A stretch of 64,000 bases of DNA from Phoronis australis. Taxonomy: Eukaryota > Phoronida > Phoronidae. The DNA is taken from positions 332,310 through 396,309 of the forward strand of contig NMRA01000355.1 in assembly GCA_002633005.1 (NCBI GenBank). Direction: 5' to 3'. This document shows positions 24,779 to 37,327 of this stretch, piece by piece (within the stretch, counting starts at the first letter, position 1; each line of letters opens with the position of its first letter). Under the pieces are notes generated by a model. It was not told where the DNA came from. It searched no databases and saw only the letters and a program-made list of their open reading frames with translations. The position numbers and the translations under genes are program-made.

Positions 24779-27392
24779 CTCCACGCCTTTCAGGCGATTT
24801 GTATTACTCGTTATCTCTTTTCCAAGAGGCTGAGGCTGTTGTTTTACTATTTGGCTAATTCTGTGGACATGTCTTCAGCGCTGTAGTGATGCAGCGCACT
24901 CAATTTAACTTAATAATGAAAATATTTTGAAAGTCTGGGACCGGTTTGAATAAAGGTCGCACGCCCGCTTGAACATTGTCGCTGGATATGCTAGATCATG
25001 ACTGCAAGTGCGACGCTGTACTTTTGTGAAGACTAAACATTGCAACTGACACATAAATTCGACCGTAGGTCGTAGAAGTATTCCGATATAACAACCGCAT
25101 GCCGGTCTAAGCATTGGGTTAAATTTCTCTTGGCATTTTCTCAGCTGTCAAAAATCACACTCCGAGACGATCTCCGACGGCGAACATCACAGATTCCCCT
25201 GTAATATGGAATAATGCAAAATCTGGCGACAATCACATTTATATTTAGAACACCCGGAGGACTATGTCTGTTCTCATTTGACGTGGCCTTGTGTAACATT
25301 CGTGGAACACTTTCAACGAAATTCATTCGGAGATTGCACAGTTGAAACAACACACAAAACAAAGATACGCAAATTAATAAATTTGTTAATGCTAAATTTA
25401 TGACTGCTAGTGCCGAAAGCTTTCATCTTCGAACTCCGAAGGTATTTATCATGTTATTCAGAACAAAATTCTGGGACAGAATCAATCGGGGGGTGCGCGA
25501 ACTATAGACCCATACTGTGTCGTAGTCCTGGTCTGCATGAAAATTGCTGCACGTGCCGTTACAATAACACGTACGTTCTTACCAAGGACCAATGGTATGA
25601 AATTAAAGCCACGCAAATGTTAATTTGAGTTGAAAGGACAAAGAAATAACCAGGTTTCTAAGGCGATTATGATAAACTGATTTGCTAATAAGTGGAATTT
25701 TATGTTTCACTTCATGTTTAAATTAAATACCGAACGGTAATGATAAAAAGAAATTTTGAAAGTAAAACGTCATAAATAGGCCGTGTTCGAAAATTGCCAA
25801 TAAAAGTGACTGGATTTGATTAAACGATGAAACAAAGTCGAGGCAGCGTTTTAGGTTAGCATTTTTGAACATTTTCTCAGTTCTGACCAAAATGGGTGGA
25901 AAAAGATAGTTTGAGTGCACGCACGCAGCGCCATCTTTGGAAAACGCTGTTTCGTTTAGGTCAAAATTCTTGTAGTTCAATGTTTTGAGGTGGAACTTTT
26001 AATTTTGTTCTTTAATAGGGTGAGTTGGCATTCCTATCTTAGGTCCGTAGGGACCAAAAGGATTAAATTTCGGCAACCTCTGCTACCCACAGCTCACGAA
26101 TTTGCACCCTCCCCTTACCCGGCCGTCTGCAATTTCTAAATCCCTCTTTTTGCCACCATTTTCGCTCCCCCGGTCATCGCCAATTTCGCATCACTGACCC
26201 CACCGGTCGCCAAAGAAAACTGGCTTCAACCAAAGTCAAAATTCGCCTAAACATCAATTTCAAAAGAACTGCAAACACCACCTGTGTCCAATAGAATTTT
26301 CCGAATTTCAACCTCCGTAAAGGTTTTCTTAAGCCGCCATCTAGAGGATTAATTTGCAACTGACAAAAATCGTCCATGATCTGTCGATTTCGATTTTCTA
26401 CTGCAGATACAAATGAGAAACCAACGAACTTCTGCACCGTACGTTACAATAAGCAATGACATTTCGAGCAGTCGCATGGCAACCCAATATAAAAACTCAA
26501 AGGACACATGTTAGCACATTTCTGAAAGTGAAATTTTTACTAGCAAGATATTTATGCACAGAAACCCATAATTCACAGGGAGGAAGTGATTTTTAGATAA
26601 TTGCTAAAGACACATGCACATGTGCTTGACTTTATCCGCCAAGGAATAAAAACTGTCAATTGTTTGCAAATCTAGAAATCGGTTCTCATCTGAGTAAGTC
26701 GGAAAAAATTGAAACCACTTTTATGACGTAAGTCATAAGTTCGCTCCTTGGACCCAATGATCTCCAAAAGACACTCTGTTCTTGGAATTATCTAAGCAAA
26801 AGCATTAACATTTTGTCGTCATATAAAAATCGGGAGCAGGCATGTTGCTCTTACCAGCATGCATCGTCGCCTTGGCAACAAACGTGCGCCTACAACTGCC
26901 TTACCAATGACCGATTTGCATCCTTTGATAAAACGCGCCTCAAATCTGAAAAAGCCCGGATCGCAAGCAGAAATAGAAGTTTGAAAGCTCCTTCAAATGT
27001 TAATTGTAGGCCGGGCCATATCAAATTTATTCCAATGACATACGCGTGTTCTCATCCTATTTGAGTAATTAATTGGAGAAATAAACTCCTAAAAAGGCCC
27101 TGTGCGACCCATCCATCAGCAGACAGACGGACTATAAATTCAATAATCTCGCTAATAAAAAAATCAATACGAAAGTCCATTTAGCTGCGTCAAACAAATT
27201 CCTCATCCAAAAGACCCGTTTCTAAATTCCAATAACCTTTTTGCATATGCGTTGTTTTTACGCTTTTTCTGTAAGTTTGGCAGCACGTCGCAGCACGAAA
27301 TTTCTGGTTATTACCAGAAATTTAAAAATCAAACTTCTTCAAGCCATCCTTCTTTCCGATTTATCGCTAGTACCAATATAAAACTGAGTAGA
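24779..27392. other. Intergenic stretch
   Basis: No gene is recognised. A cysteine-rich plus frame (25410-25628, containing CANYRPILC and CCTCRYNNT) could be a stray exon, but it matches nothing I know. GCAGCGCCATCTTTG at 25925 also occurs at 22762, with a shorter match at 58728, suggesting a short shared repeat. CTAGATGGCGG (minus) at 26333-26344 is CTCF-core-like. Confidence 0.45.
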
Positions 27393-27515
27393 GTTCAGTA
27401 ACGCTAGGACCACGCTAAATGTAGCCAAAATCACGTGTTGTCATTTAAAATATACGGCAGTATTTCACGTAATCTCGCAGTCTTGCTTTGCAGCGAGGTC
27501 CTAGCGTTACTGAAC
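27393..27515. mobile_element. Small TIR element (family 1), copy B
   Basis: About 123 bp. Both ends are near-perfect inverted copies of GTTCAGTAACGCTAGGACC, and the interior again contains ATCACGTG. Same family as 8755-8876 and 29347-29485. Confidence 0.85.
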
Positions 27516-27708
27516 AGAGGTCTAGTCTCAACATTTTCCCTACTAGGTAGATCAGAATACATCGGCAGCAATCGCTCATGTACCCTACATGCATTGAATG
27601 CACACCACTGCTAAGCATTCAATAAATCTTACAAAAATTTAGGTTACATGTATGTAGGATTATATAGAGTATTCTGGGTGTTTAGCCAAACGTCTACAAA
27701 ACTAAAGA

Positions 27709-27889
27709 TTGTAAATATAAATGTATTGTATATATAAATGTATTGTATATATCAATGTATTGTTTATATAAATAGTTTATATAAATATATTGTTTATATA
27801 AATATAGTTTATATAAATATATTGTTTATACAAATATAGTTTATATAAATATATTGTATATATAAATATATTGTTTACATAAATATCTA
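27709..27889 (+). repeat. AT-rich minisatellite
   Basis: An irregular array of TATATAAATATATTGTT-type units of about 17-28 bp. The 70-codon minus frame across it is low-complexity. Confidence 0.9.
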
Positions 27890-29221
27890 TTTTCTTAAGT
27901 ATGAAGCTTGTAGAATTTGACGATTGGCTTTTTACCAATCTGTTATTAATTGGGTCACGTGACCGTGAGTTTTTAGTAAAATTTAGCAAAAATACATCGG
28001 ATGCAAAATAACGGTATCAATAACATGAACAAATTTTGCCTGATACAATAATAGTGTTCAAGACGAAATCTCAAAAACGCAGTAAGTTTTCTAAATTATC
28101 ACTTCGTTTTTGTTTACTCAACTTTACGTTTCATAAAAATCATTAAAGTCCCATGCTTTGAAAGCGCATCTTGGAAAATGGTACATTTAAAAACGAATCC
28201 AGCGTTTTCTAGAACGTTGCTTAAAGCATTGTATCTGAAGGTTACACGTGAATCCGATCGGCCATTTCTGAGATATGACGTCACAAAACTTGCCAAATTT
28301 CTACATTTTTCGAGGGTCCAAAATAACCATAAACGGGATTTCAGGTCAGTCAGTCGGTTTTGTTAGACAAGGCTCCGCAACAAACTGGCTCGACACGACT
28401 GGCGGGACAATTCATGACCGATCATGGTTTCAAGCAAGAGATAACAGCTAGTCCTTTCCATGCCTAGATGTCACGTTTCATCTCAATAAGCCAATTGAGA
28501 AACTGATTTTACGAGTTTCCCCAAGTGGTGTAAACAAATATAGTTTGTTCACAGTAAAGCGTAACACGTGACAGAACACGGGATAATGGTTGGTTCAGCT
28601 CGGACAAGACTTGAAACCCTATCATTCAGATTCACAGGCAAATGCATTGCCACCACACGAAGCGTTGTTTGACAGACGCTTTCATCTACTTTAGTAAGTG
28701 TTATCTAATCTTATCAGTTTATGAAGTTCAACAAAATGAAGTCGTTTTGAAACAAAAAATAAAGCAAATGTGTGATTTCCACATTCATTTTTCACCTGAA
28801 CCTTTCACATTGTTCTTACCAAAAGTTAAAACGACAAAATAGAAGTTCAGTCCAACAGCTGACTACAAGTCAAAATACCAAAAGATTTGCTTTCATGGGA
28901 AACGCTTAAAACACTGCACGTCATAGAACTGTCCAGTGAATAACTGACGTAACACGTTAAATAGAAGAACGTGGATCTACTTCCCAGTTATTTAATTCTT
29001 TACTTGGTATTCAATTCTCACAAATTTCCGTTTACATTTTAAAATGAACACATTCATCCCTTCCTGTTAGACACGAGACCCACGTGAGGTAGCAAGTGGG
29101 TAAGATATAAACTGAAAACTTGCCACCACGCAATTAAGACCACCATTTGGCTAACTTTGACAGCATGCCACTTTGTGCGAGAAACATGACAACGACAACC
29201 ATGTCTGTCCAACAGAGCAGA
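27890..29221. other. Intergenic stretch
   Basis: No recognisable gene or repeat. Confidence 0.5.
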
Positions 29222-29545
29222 CAATAGACCTATCACAAGGATTTTGAGTGACGGCGTAGCTGACCAATCAGAACGCAGCATTCTTGACACACCTTCGTTT
29301 CCAAGCCGCCATTTTACCCAACAGACAACACGTTATTCAGCCTCCCGTTCAGTAGCGCTGGGACCTCGCTAAGAAGCAAGACTTCGCGAGATTACGTGAG
29401 ATATTGCCGTGTATTTTAAATGAGAACGCGTGACTTTGACTAGGTTTTAGCTAGGTCCCAGCGTAGGTCCTAGCGTCTACTGAAAGCACGCCAGGTAAAA
29501 CTAATTGTTTGCTTGATGACTTTTCTCAAGGGGGCGGAGCTTGCG
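29222..29545. repeat. Dispersed repeat interrupted by a TIR element
   Basis: 29222-29335 (GACCTATCACAAGG ... GCCATTTTACC ... ACACGTT) and 29496-29545 (TAAAACTAATTGTTTGCTTG ...) match 38743-38900 in order. There the two parts are contiguous, while here a family 1 TIR element separates them. Confidence 0.7.
29347..29485. mobile_element. Small TIR element (family 1), copy C
   Basis: About 139 bp between GTTCAGTAGCGCTGGGACC and the inverted TTTCAGTAGACGCTAGGACC. It sits inside an older repeat. The unoccupied copy at about 38849 shows that the whole inserted block is roughly 29336-29495, slightly longer than the core TIRs. Confidence 0.8.
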
Positions 29546-31346
29546 ATAGGTCACTTTATGGGCAGGATCCCGGATCAAGAGCACAAAAGGTCCGACAAAG
29601 AACAGAAATGAGGGGAATATTGTGTTCCCCCATTTTTCACAAAAGGCCAAGAACGAATAAAGAAAAGACCAACTTTCTCAACAGAACAAGACAAAAGTAA
29701 TCAGACTAACTACGATTTTCCCTTCATTACCGATTATCATTCTGACAACAGCAAAAATGGCGCTGGTAATAATTTTTATGGGGACAAAAGTGTAATTACA
29801 GAATGGCTCTGATGACTCCTCTTATCACTTAGTCGTGACAGAAGACCAATCTGTCTGATAATAATCTGAGGATAAAATCGGCCTAGTCGTCATGATGAGG
29901 AATTCCAGATCATTTTGTCTGAATACTTTTGATTTGCTCTGTTGGTCTCCCACGCCAACACCAGGAGCATTTGATCATAGTTTAAATTTGCTTTGTCTTG
30001 AGCATCTACATGTATGGTTAAAGGTACACTGACCACTCTTTAAGTGATGTCACTTATCTTGGGACATTCCGTTTCACACAATGATGAGTGCCAAGTGGTT
30101 TAATTTTGATCCCTCACAAAAGATCAAGATGCAAAATAAGGCAAATCCACACTCCCTTTCTATCATTATACTCTGGTCAGGATGACCCAGGGGATTATTT
30201 TACCTCAAAACCACCACCACATCATGTTTTGAAGTCAAAACATTATTTATCTTCCTTCACAGGCATATCTGCAATTCCAAAGCAACATTATTGTGTTCTT
30301 ATAATTTTTTTGAATTGAAATTGGTGCCAGTTACTTGCACCTTTAATGAACACTTCTTTCTTTTTTATCTTATAATGGTTATATTAAACCGCCTGGAACT
30401 CCCCCTGGTGGTCATACTCTAACTGGCCACTGAAACTTATCTGCCACGACAAGCAACTTTGTGACCAGTCAGTTATTCTCAAGCCTAGAAATTATTTTTA
30501 GGTACTCGGTGTTGAGACTATGGGTTATCCCATTCATTAGTTTGTGAGATGTCCACCAGGTGGTACGAGCTGTCGGAGTGCTGCAGTGGTAGTAGCAGTT
30601 GTGAATGATCAGTCAAGGAGAAGATAAGTGGGGTACCCTGACTTTTCCTGTTGTGCCAGCCTTATTACTCTGAGCAATGAGGAAAGCAAGACCGGTTATA
30701 CAGCGTCGCAGTCTAAATCAAAACTTGGCATTGCAGCACTCAATGCAACTTTAGCTGACATAATACACCCTTAATAACAAGAGAGATAGTAACCATATTT
30801 AGGCAACCTGAATGCAGTGTTCAAGACCAGTAACAGAATGGTTGGAAGTCAAAACATAAAGTGGTACTTGCAAGAGCATTTAACAGTGTTAAGCAGTGAC
30901 TGGTGTTGCACGTCGGAAATACAGAACTGTGTCTCACACATAAAGCAGACAATTTCCATACAAACCCGTTGTAAATGGGCAGTAGTTATAAAAAAGCTGT
31001 CAATTCTAATTTAGTATCACTTGAAAAAGCAACATCTAGGACCAAACAACTGGCATAGCAGACACAAACTGACATCGTCTCAGTCAGAGGAACGATTTAT
31101 GGCAACAATATCATGTTAAAATATTGGCAAACCAATAAAACATTTTTTTAGCTCAATACAGATTAGAACTGGACAATAAAACTTCCACGCTCATTTTACA
31201 AAACCTCTCGTACCTAAGTTCAATCTGTTCCTTGAACAAATAATATTTAAAATATTTTTCAATTTTCCCACATTCCCACATTTTTCACCAAAACTTTTGA
31301 TTTGTCAACACTGTGGAGTCACTACCCACGTCCTCCAAGCTTGGTC
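29546..31346. other. Intergenic and ClpX 3' flanking stretch
   Basis: No coding exon is seen. This region must contain the ClpX 3' UTR and poly(A) site on the minus strand just below 31347 (or 32142 on the other haplotype), but I cannot place the signal. CTCF-core-like sites occur at 30401-30415 (CCCCCTGGTGGTCAT) and 30553-30567 (CCACCAGGTGGTACG). Confidence 0.45.
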
Positions 31347-31535
31347 CTAATTTATAGTTCTAGAGCTCAGTTCTTCGTCATCTATCCCCGATAATTCTTC
31401 ATCTTCTCCCAACCCAGCCGTCTCTGAGTGGACGTACTCCGGGGCTTGTTTGCCCTTTACTGCCTCTTCAGTGATAATCACAGTACTGATATCTGAACCA
31501 GGCACCTCGAACATCGGCTCCAATAGGATATTCTC
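31347..31535 (-). CDS. CLPX: ClpX terminal exon, duplicate (probable allele)
   Basis: Codes for the same 62 residues and stop as 32142-32330. The four base differences I see are all synonymous (Pro, Tyr, Val and Glu codons). The acceptor (TTTTTAG) is also intact. Because 32142-32330 is nearer the rest of the gene and a contig join lies between, this is most likely the other haplotype's copy and not a second terminal exon. Confidence 0.85.
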   Translation of the reverse strand, partial: ENILLEPMFEVPGSDISTVIITEEAVKGKQAPEYVHSETAGLGEDEELSGIDDEELSSRTIN

Positions 31536-31985
31536 CTAAAAATGAGAGACGATAGGTTGACAAGTGAGTGACAAACATAAGGGTCATGTTTAATAATGTC
31601 AGTTTCTCCCGAGTCGCAGCCAGAAATCTCGGCTTATGGAACAGAAATAGTGACTTATCACACCATTCTGTCAACATCCCAGCCACACCAACCAATCAGT
31701 GAATCGTTTCAGTGGTGGCCAGTTTGCAAGTGTAAGATGTAATTTTCCAAGCTTACTCCCGAAACACTTGCCATTCACTAGAGATGACAAGGCGTAATCT
31801 CGCAAGACTCGAGAGAAACAAGCTTCACTGTAACTACCTCAAACTTTGTACACAAAGAGCATTTTTGGGTCATGCTGGATACTTTGAAGGTTGACTCCAG
31901 CGGGATATATCAAAAAAAGCAATCAAGACATAAAGCCTCTCAAGCACATCCACATGCACAATTAAATGAGGATGGAGTGAACTGG

Positions 31986-32069
31986 ATATCTGGTAGATTG
32001 GATAATTGGTGGATTGGATAACTGGTGGATTGGATAACTGGTGGATTGGATAACTGGTGGATTGGATAA
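31986..32069 (+). repeat. 16-bp minisatellite, truncated copy
   Basis: Units of TGGTGGATTGGATAAC, cut by the N at 32070. The full array is at 32786-32985. The assembly break falls inside this array. Confidence 0.9.
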
Positions 32070-32141
32070 NCCACATTTTTCACCAAAACTTTTGATTTGT
32101 CAACACTGTGGAGTCACTACCCACGTCCTCCAAGCTTGGTC

Positions 32142-32330
32142 CTAATTTATAGTTCTAGAGCTCAGTTCTTCGTCATCTATCCCCGATAATTCTTCATCTT
32201 CTCCCAACCCAGCCGTTTCTGAGTGAACATACTCTGGGGCTTGTTTGCCCTTTACTGCCTCTTCAGTGATAATCACAGTACTGATATCTGAACCAGGCAC
32301 CTCGAACATCGGCTCCAATAGGATATTCTC
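32142..32330 (-). CDS. CLPX: ClpX terminal exon
   Basis: 189 bases: 62 residues plus TAG. It begins ENILLEPMFEVPGSD, the conserved end of the AAA+ small domain, and follows the RAIM end of exon 33186-33278 in phase 0. It ends in an acidic tail (GEDEELSGIDDEELSS), as in metazoan mitochondrial ClpX, which also has an acidic C terminus. The acceptor is CATTTTTAG. Confidence 0.95.
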   Translation of the reverse strand, partial: ENILLEPMFEVPGSDISTVIITEEAVKGKQAPEYVHSETAGLGEDEELSGIDDEELSSRTIN

Positions 32331-32785
32331 CTAAAAATGAGAGACGATAGGTTGAAAAGTGAGTGACAAACATAAGGGGCATGTTTTTATATAATGCCAG
32401 TTTCTCCCGAGTCGCAGCCAGAAATCTCGGCTTATGGAACAGAAATAGTGACTTATCACACGATTCTGTCAACATCCCAGCCACACCAACCAATCAGTGA
32501 ATCGCTTCAGTGGTGGCCAGTTTGCAAGTGTAAGATGTAATTTTCCAAGCTTACTCCCGAAACACAAGCCATTCGCTAGAGACGACAAGGCGTGATATCA
32601 CAAGACTCGAGAGAAACAAGCTTCACAGTAACTACCTCAAACTTTGTACACAAAGAGCATTTTTGGGTTATGCTGGATACTTTGAAGGTTGACTCCAGCG
32701 GGATATATCATAAACAAAAAAGCAATCAAGACATAAAGCCTCTCAAGCACATCCACATGTACAATTAAATGAGGATGGAGTGAAC

Positions 32786-32985
32786 TGGATATCTGGTGGG
32801 TTGGATAATTGGTGGATAAGATAACTGGTGGATTGGATAATTGGTGGATTGGATAACTGGTGGATTGGATAATTGGTGGATTGGATAACTGGTGGGTTGG
32901 ATAACTGGTTGGTTGGATAATTGGTGGACAAGATAACTGGTGGATTGGATAACTGGTGGATTGGATAATTGGTGGATTCAATAAT
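32786..32985 (+). repeat. 16-bp minisatellite
   Basis: About 12 units of TGGTGGATTGGATAAC with AAC/AAT variants, in the last ClpX intron. Minus frames across it give a Pro/Ser/Asn/Tyr-rich artefact. Confidence 0.95.
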
Positions 32986-33185
32986 CTAGACACCAAAACA
33001 GAGTGTGGAGACACCTTCAAAACCCGACTACTTTTGTCCTATACAGTACAACTGTGAAGAGCAACAATTTAAAGAAGAATCATATCAAATAACACAATAC
33101 AATATGACACAATACAAACAGCATTATGGCCCAGAACAACATTAGGCGAGCACCAAACATCATCAGACAAGCAACAGGGTCTTAC

Positions 33186-33278
33186 CATGATGGCCCTCAG
33201 ACCACGGGCGCCTGTCTTTCTCTCTAGAGCCTGCTTGGCCACCGCTTGCAGCGCATCGTCAGTAACTACAAGGCTCAC
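33186..33278 (-). CDS. CLPX: ClpX exon: sensor II segment
   Basis: 93 bases, phase 0 to phase 0, with acceptor ATTATCAG and donor ATG|GTAAGA. It encodes VSLVVTDDAL followed by ALERKTGARGLRAIM. GARGLR holds the sensor II arginine that contacts nucleotide in ClpX/HslU-class AAA+ proteins. It joins exon 34259-34558 (…DMDK) and the terminal exon (ENILLEP…). Confidence 0.95.
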
Positions 33279-34258
33279 CTGATAATCAAGAGAAATGGTG
33301 AAACCAGATGATGTAAATACTTCTACCATCTCAAAATTAACATTAAAGTATGAACTGCAAAGTCACTAGGTGTCGCTAGTAGAACTACAGTGCAGCACGT
33401 TAAAATGCATGCATTCCAGTCACATGGTACCCTTGTCCTGTGAATGCACCTGTGCAGGTGAAAATCTTTCCATACAGGGAAACAAGAGTATCCTGCTACA
33501 CCTGAATAATAACATATACCATGATCAAGAACTGAAGTTGCAAATAATAAAGGTATACCGACGATACAGTTTTTACTAAGCTTCTACCGCTGGCAAGTTG
33601 AAACACCACTGCGATTGTTTCCTAAACGCAACTCAAAATCAAAGTCATTCTGTCAAATGCTAAGCCCGCTCAACATTTAACTCCTAATGCCAGAGATACG
33701 AAACACCACTGCGATTCTATCCAAACTATCACATCAGGGAATAAATATGGTCATACTTAATTTAAAAGGCAAACTCTCAGTGACTGTTTTTTCGTGTTCA
33801 GATATTGATCCTAGACAATATCAGTGCCCAGTTCCTCTTTACCATCATGTGCCCGGACTTAGAAAAGCACTTTCGACCTGATAAATCACCTTCTTGATGC
33901 CTCAATCAATGGGACAGACAAAAATTCTTATCAACTGTTTAAGTTGCATTACATAAGTCAGGCGAGTGTAAGTCCGAGTTCCGTGATACCGTTATATAAT
34001 TCTGGTTCTTGTACACATTCCTTCAAATAAGCCCGACTTTGCCTTTTGCAGATAAAATACCTTCATCCTGTTAGATCCGACTTAAGTTCATGTACTCGTC
34101 CCAACTTAAGTTCATGTACTCGTCCCTACTTAAGTGAGTTTTGTATAAGAAAAGTGATCTGAATGAAAAGTTGATTTATGAAGGAAGGCGGGGAAATAGC
34201 ACCTTCAAGCCCACTATACCCTGAAACAATTTTAAATTGTTCAGTGAAGCTGAAATAC
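33279..34258 (-). other. ClpX intron
   Basis: A 980-bp intron. CACTAGGTGTCGC at 33364 is a weak CTCF-like match. A 15-bp direct repeat (TTAAGTTCATGTACT) lies at about 34083-34118. No gene is seen. Confidence 0.6.
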
Positions 34259-34558
34259 CTTGTCCATGTCGAAGAGCGCCTGATACTGCGGCACCAGCGC
34301 ATTCCGTGGCTGCGTCAGGATCTCGACCAGCATGGATTCGCTGAGGCTATGGAACGGAACATTAACTGGCAGCCTGCCAACAAACTCGGGAATCATGCCG
34401 AACTCGATGAGGTCACGTGCTTCCACCTGCCGCAATAGGTGGTCGTGTTCGTCATTCTCCACAGTCACGTCTGTGTGATCTGACTGCTCGCGGAACATGG
34501 CGTTGGTGGCAGCGCGCCGGCCCTCACCACCTGCCGACGGAGCGCCGAACCCTAGGTA
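34259..34558 (-). CDS. CLPX: ClpX exon: ClpP-docking loop and small domain
   Basis: 300 bases (100 codons), phase 0, with acceptor TGTTTCCAG and donor AAG|GTATTT. It begins YLGFGAPS, the position of the IGF-type loop that docks ClpX on ClpP. A variable Gly/Ala/Asp/Glu-rich stretch follows, then the strongly conserved [20 protein letters not shown] and [20 protein letters not shown]. The [11 protein letters not shown] segment contains the arginine finger region expected at the ring interface. Confidence 0.96.
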
Positions 34559-35701
34559 CTGGAAACAGAGGAACTAATTAATAATAGCTTTTACCAAATA
34601 TACTGGCAGTGTAGTGGAATAAATTGTGTCGCCAGACGATGACAGAGTAGTTTAAGAGTGGTTAGTATTTTGCAATTCATACAATCATCTTAGCATCACC
34701 ATTGCCAAAACTGTTCTGAAGGATGTTCAAAGAACCCATGCAAAAATCCTCAGTCACTCCACAAAGTGTCTGGAAAGAACAGGAATTATGGTTGTCTTGG
34801 CAGTACATGGCCAAACTTGTCTGAGTTAGGGATTAGATCCAGCAGACTCCGTCAATCTCAAAGCACTATGGAGTTGTACGTCGCTTCCATTCTGAACATT
34901 TTTACTTGACGTGTACACTTTTATTACAACTTTCCATCACAAAAACAAGTGCTAACTGGTTCAGAGATGCCTGATCAAAATTCATGCCTTCAGAAGTTTT
35001 TCCAGACACTTTCAAACTTTTTAGGTTTTCTCAACAAATTCGTGAGAAACAACAGATAAACGCCTTCTGTCAAAATTGCCGTTTTCAAACAGTTGGATAA
35101 ACATACATAAACCCGCAGCTTAGCCACAAATTACCTTTCAAACATGCACACTGTTTGGCACTGATAGCTAGCGCTGAATGTATATAATATACATTACAGA
35201 GAAGTTTCCACTACAACAGTGTATCCATTTAAGGCTTGCTTCATGTAGATACCAGGCAAGGGTTTCTTGGGCTAAGAGTCACTTTTCAAGGATCCCCCAT
35301 TTTGAGAACCAGCGTTCTCCACTGAACAACAAGCATCAGACTAGTTCTCAAAACGAAGACCCCCGTAAGTGACTGCTGCCGTTTCTCCGAGAGTTCTGAC
35401 TTTCGGCTAATAATTAGTCTATGGATGGCTTTGCATGTTTCAAGAAATCAGGCTAAGGTTGAAAATAAATGACAAAACTCCGCAACCTGCTCGGGAGCGG
35501 ACTAAAGGCCAAAGTCAAGACAAAAACATTAACTTTTAGCTACTGACTCTTAAAAAAAAGGTCCAAAATGGAGTGAACAAATATTTTGAATACAACACAT
35601 TTAAAAAATCCAACAAAATGACCCGCCAAACGACCCCTATATGAAACCAACATAATATAAACATAAATGTGTAAAAGTATACACGTTTTCAAGGAACAAA
35701 C
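34559..35701 (-). other. ClpX intron
   Basis: A 1.1-kb intron containing a diverged hairpin element (35276-35373) and no gene. Confidence 0.6.
35276..35373. mobile_element. Hairpin element (family 2), copy A (diverged)
   Basis: About 100 bp. The left end is AGTCACTTTTCAAGGATCCC then CATTTTGAGAACCAG; the right end is CTAGTTCTCAAAACG then CCCCCGTAAGTGACT. These are inverted versions of each other. Better copies are at 36721-36819, 37847-37945 and 50651-50752. Confidence 0.75.
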
Positions 35702-35866
35702 CTTTTCGTTTTTTCGCCGGCTCACTATTTTGTCCAGGCCAGTGAAAGCACCAGAGGCCACAAAGAGTATGTTCGTGGTATCTACGGCGACGCTTTCGCC
35801 GCGTAGCTTCCTAGAGTTCTTCTCTGGTACGTTAACAACCGTCCCCTCGAGGATTTTTAGCATTCC
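35702..35866 (-). CDS. CLPX: ClpX exon: sensor I segment
   Basis: 165 bases (55 codons), phase 0, with acceptor CTTTTGCAG and donor AAG|GTTTGT. It encodes [20 protein letters not shown], then [19 protein letters not shown] and [17 protein letters not shown] is the sensor I strand. Nearly every position agrees with vertebrate CLPX as I remember it. Confidence 0.96.
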
Positions 35867-36510
35867 CTGCAAAAGTGAGGTAGAACCGATCAGCCATTTC
35901 ATGACAGAGTACTAGCATCCCAACATGAGCCACATTCTGGAACAAAACAGAAAAGGGAAAACAATGAATTTAAAGCCACATTAAACCCATGCTTTCTGTT
36001 GCGGTGGTCTCAAATTGTTCCTAACCAGGCTACAAAAGAACTGACAGTTCGTTAGTTCTTCGGAATGAGGACACAAAATTTGTGGTCACAGTGTGACATT
36101 AACTTTTATGACAATTGTCTGAACAAATAACGAACTGTGAGATCCTTCCTAGAGCCCACAGATCAGTTCTAAGTGGAGTACGAAACAAAATAATACCAGC
36201 TTTATAATGTTTAGTGGCCTAAATCAAAGTTGGTTTTCTGACTGAAAGCACAAGCTAAATGGTGCTACTCTAATCTTATGACTTCTCAATAATACAGCAT
36301 GTTGTTAACTAACCACTTTTTCCATTCAATTAATCAATTATGATATATTTAAGAGACCTGAACCAATTGCTACCCAACCACACTTAGGATTAGGCCTACA
36401 GGTCACATTCTCCAAGAAAATCAATTCATGCAAGTCAACGCAATATATTTTCACATTCTTGACAAAGCGTTCCATTTATGTTTATTTGTATGAAATGAGA
36501 ATAACATTCA

Positions 36511-36651
<141 letters not shown>

Positions 36652-36720
36652 TTACTGTGATTCAAAAGTATTGGTGGAGAAACACATGCATGCTATATGA
36701 CTGAGGGCACATCGCAGCAA

Positions 36721-36819
36721 TAGTCACTTATGGGGCCCCTGCATTTTGAGAACCAGTTTGATGCCTGTTATCGAATGGAAAAACTGCTTCTCAAAATGCG
36801 GGGCCACTGTACGCGACTA
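36721..36819. mobile_element. Hairpin element (family 2), copy B
   Basis: Left end TAGTCACTTATGGGGCCCC with GCATTTTGAGAACCAG; right end is the inverted form ending GCGACTA. The arms are ~40 bp with a ~20-bp centre, so the element is almost entirely palindrome. No ORF. Confidence 0.9.
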
Positions 36820-36841
36820 CTACAAAAAAGTATGTATATTA

Positions 36842-37186
<345 letters not shown>

Positions 37187-37327
37187 TTACAATTCGATAA
37201 AGATTCGACATGTAAAACCGTGACTAAATGTTTATTTTCTTTTTGACTAGAACATGCTTCGTAATTCCACCCAATTCCTGACAAAATCTCGACACGTGAG
37301 ACAACACACCTCACAAATCCATTTACA

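Larger units (their letters stand above)
31276..32069. repeat. Contig-end duplicate of 32071 onward
   Basis: Matches the sequence starting at 32071 at high identity, including the last ClpX exon and the start of the minisatellite. It ends at the single N (32070), so it is read as an unmerged haplotype overlap. Confidence 0.85.

Noticed and set aside
27777-27989. Ile/Tyr/Asn-rich minus-strand frame
   Set aside because: Low-complexity translation of the AT-rich minisatellite.
32637-33020. 127-codon Pro/Ser/Tyr-rich minus-strand frame
   Set aside because: By-product of the 16-bp minisatellite in the last ClpX intron.
34178-34438. Plus-strand open frame across 34.2-34.4 kb
   Set aside because: Antisense shadow of the ClpX exon 34259-34558.
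35667-35915. Plus-strand open frame across 35.7-35.9 kb
   Set aside because: Antisense shadow of the ClpX sensor I exon.
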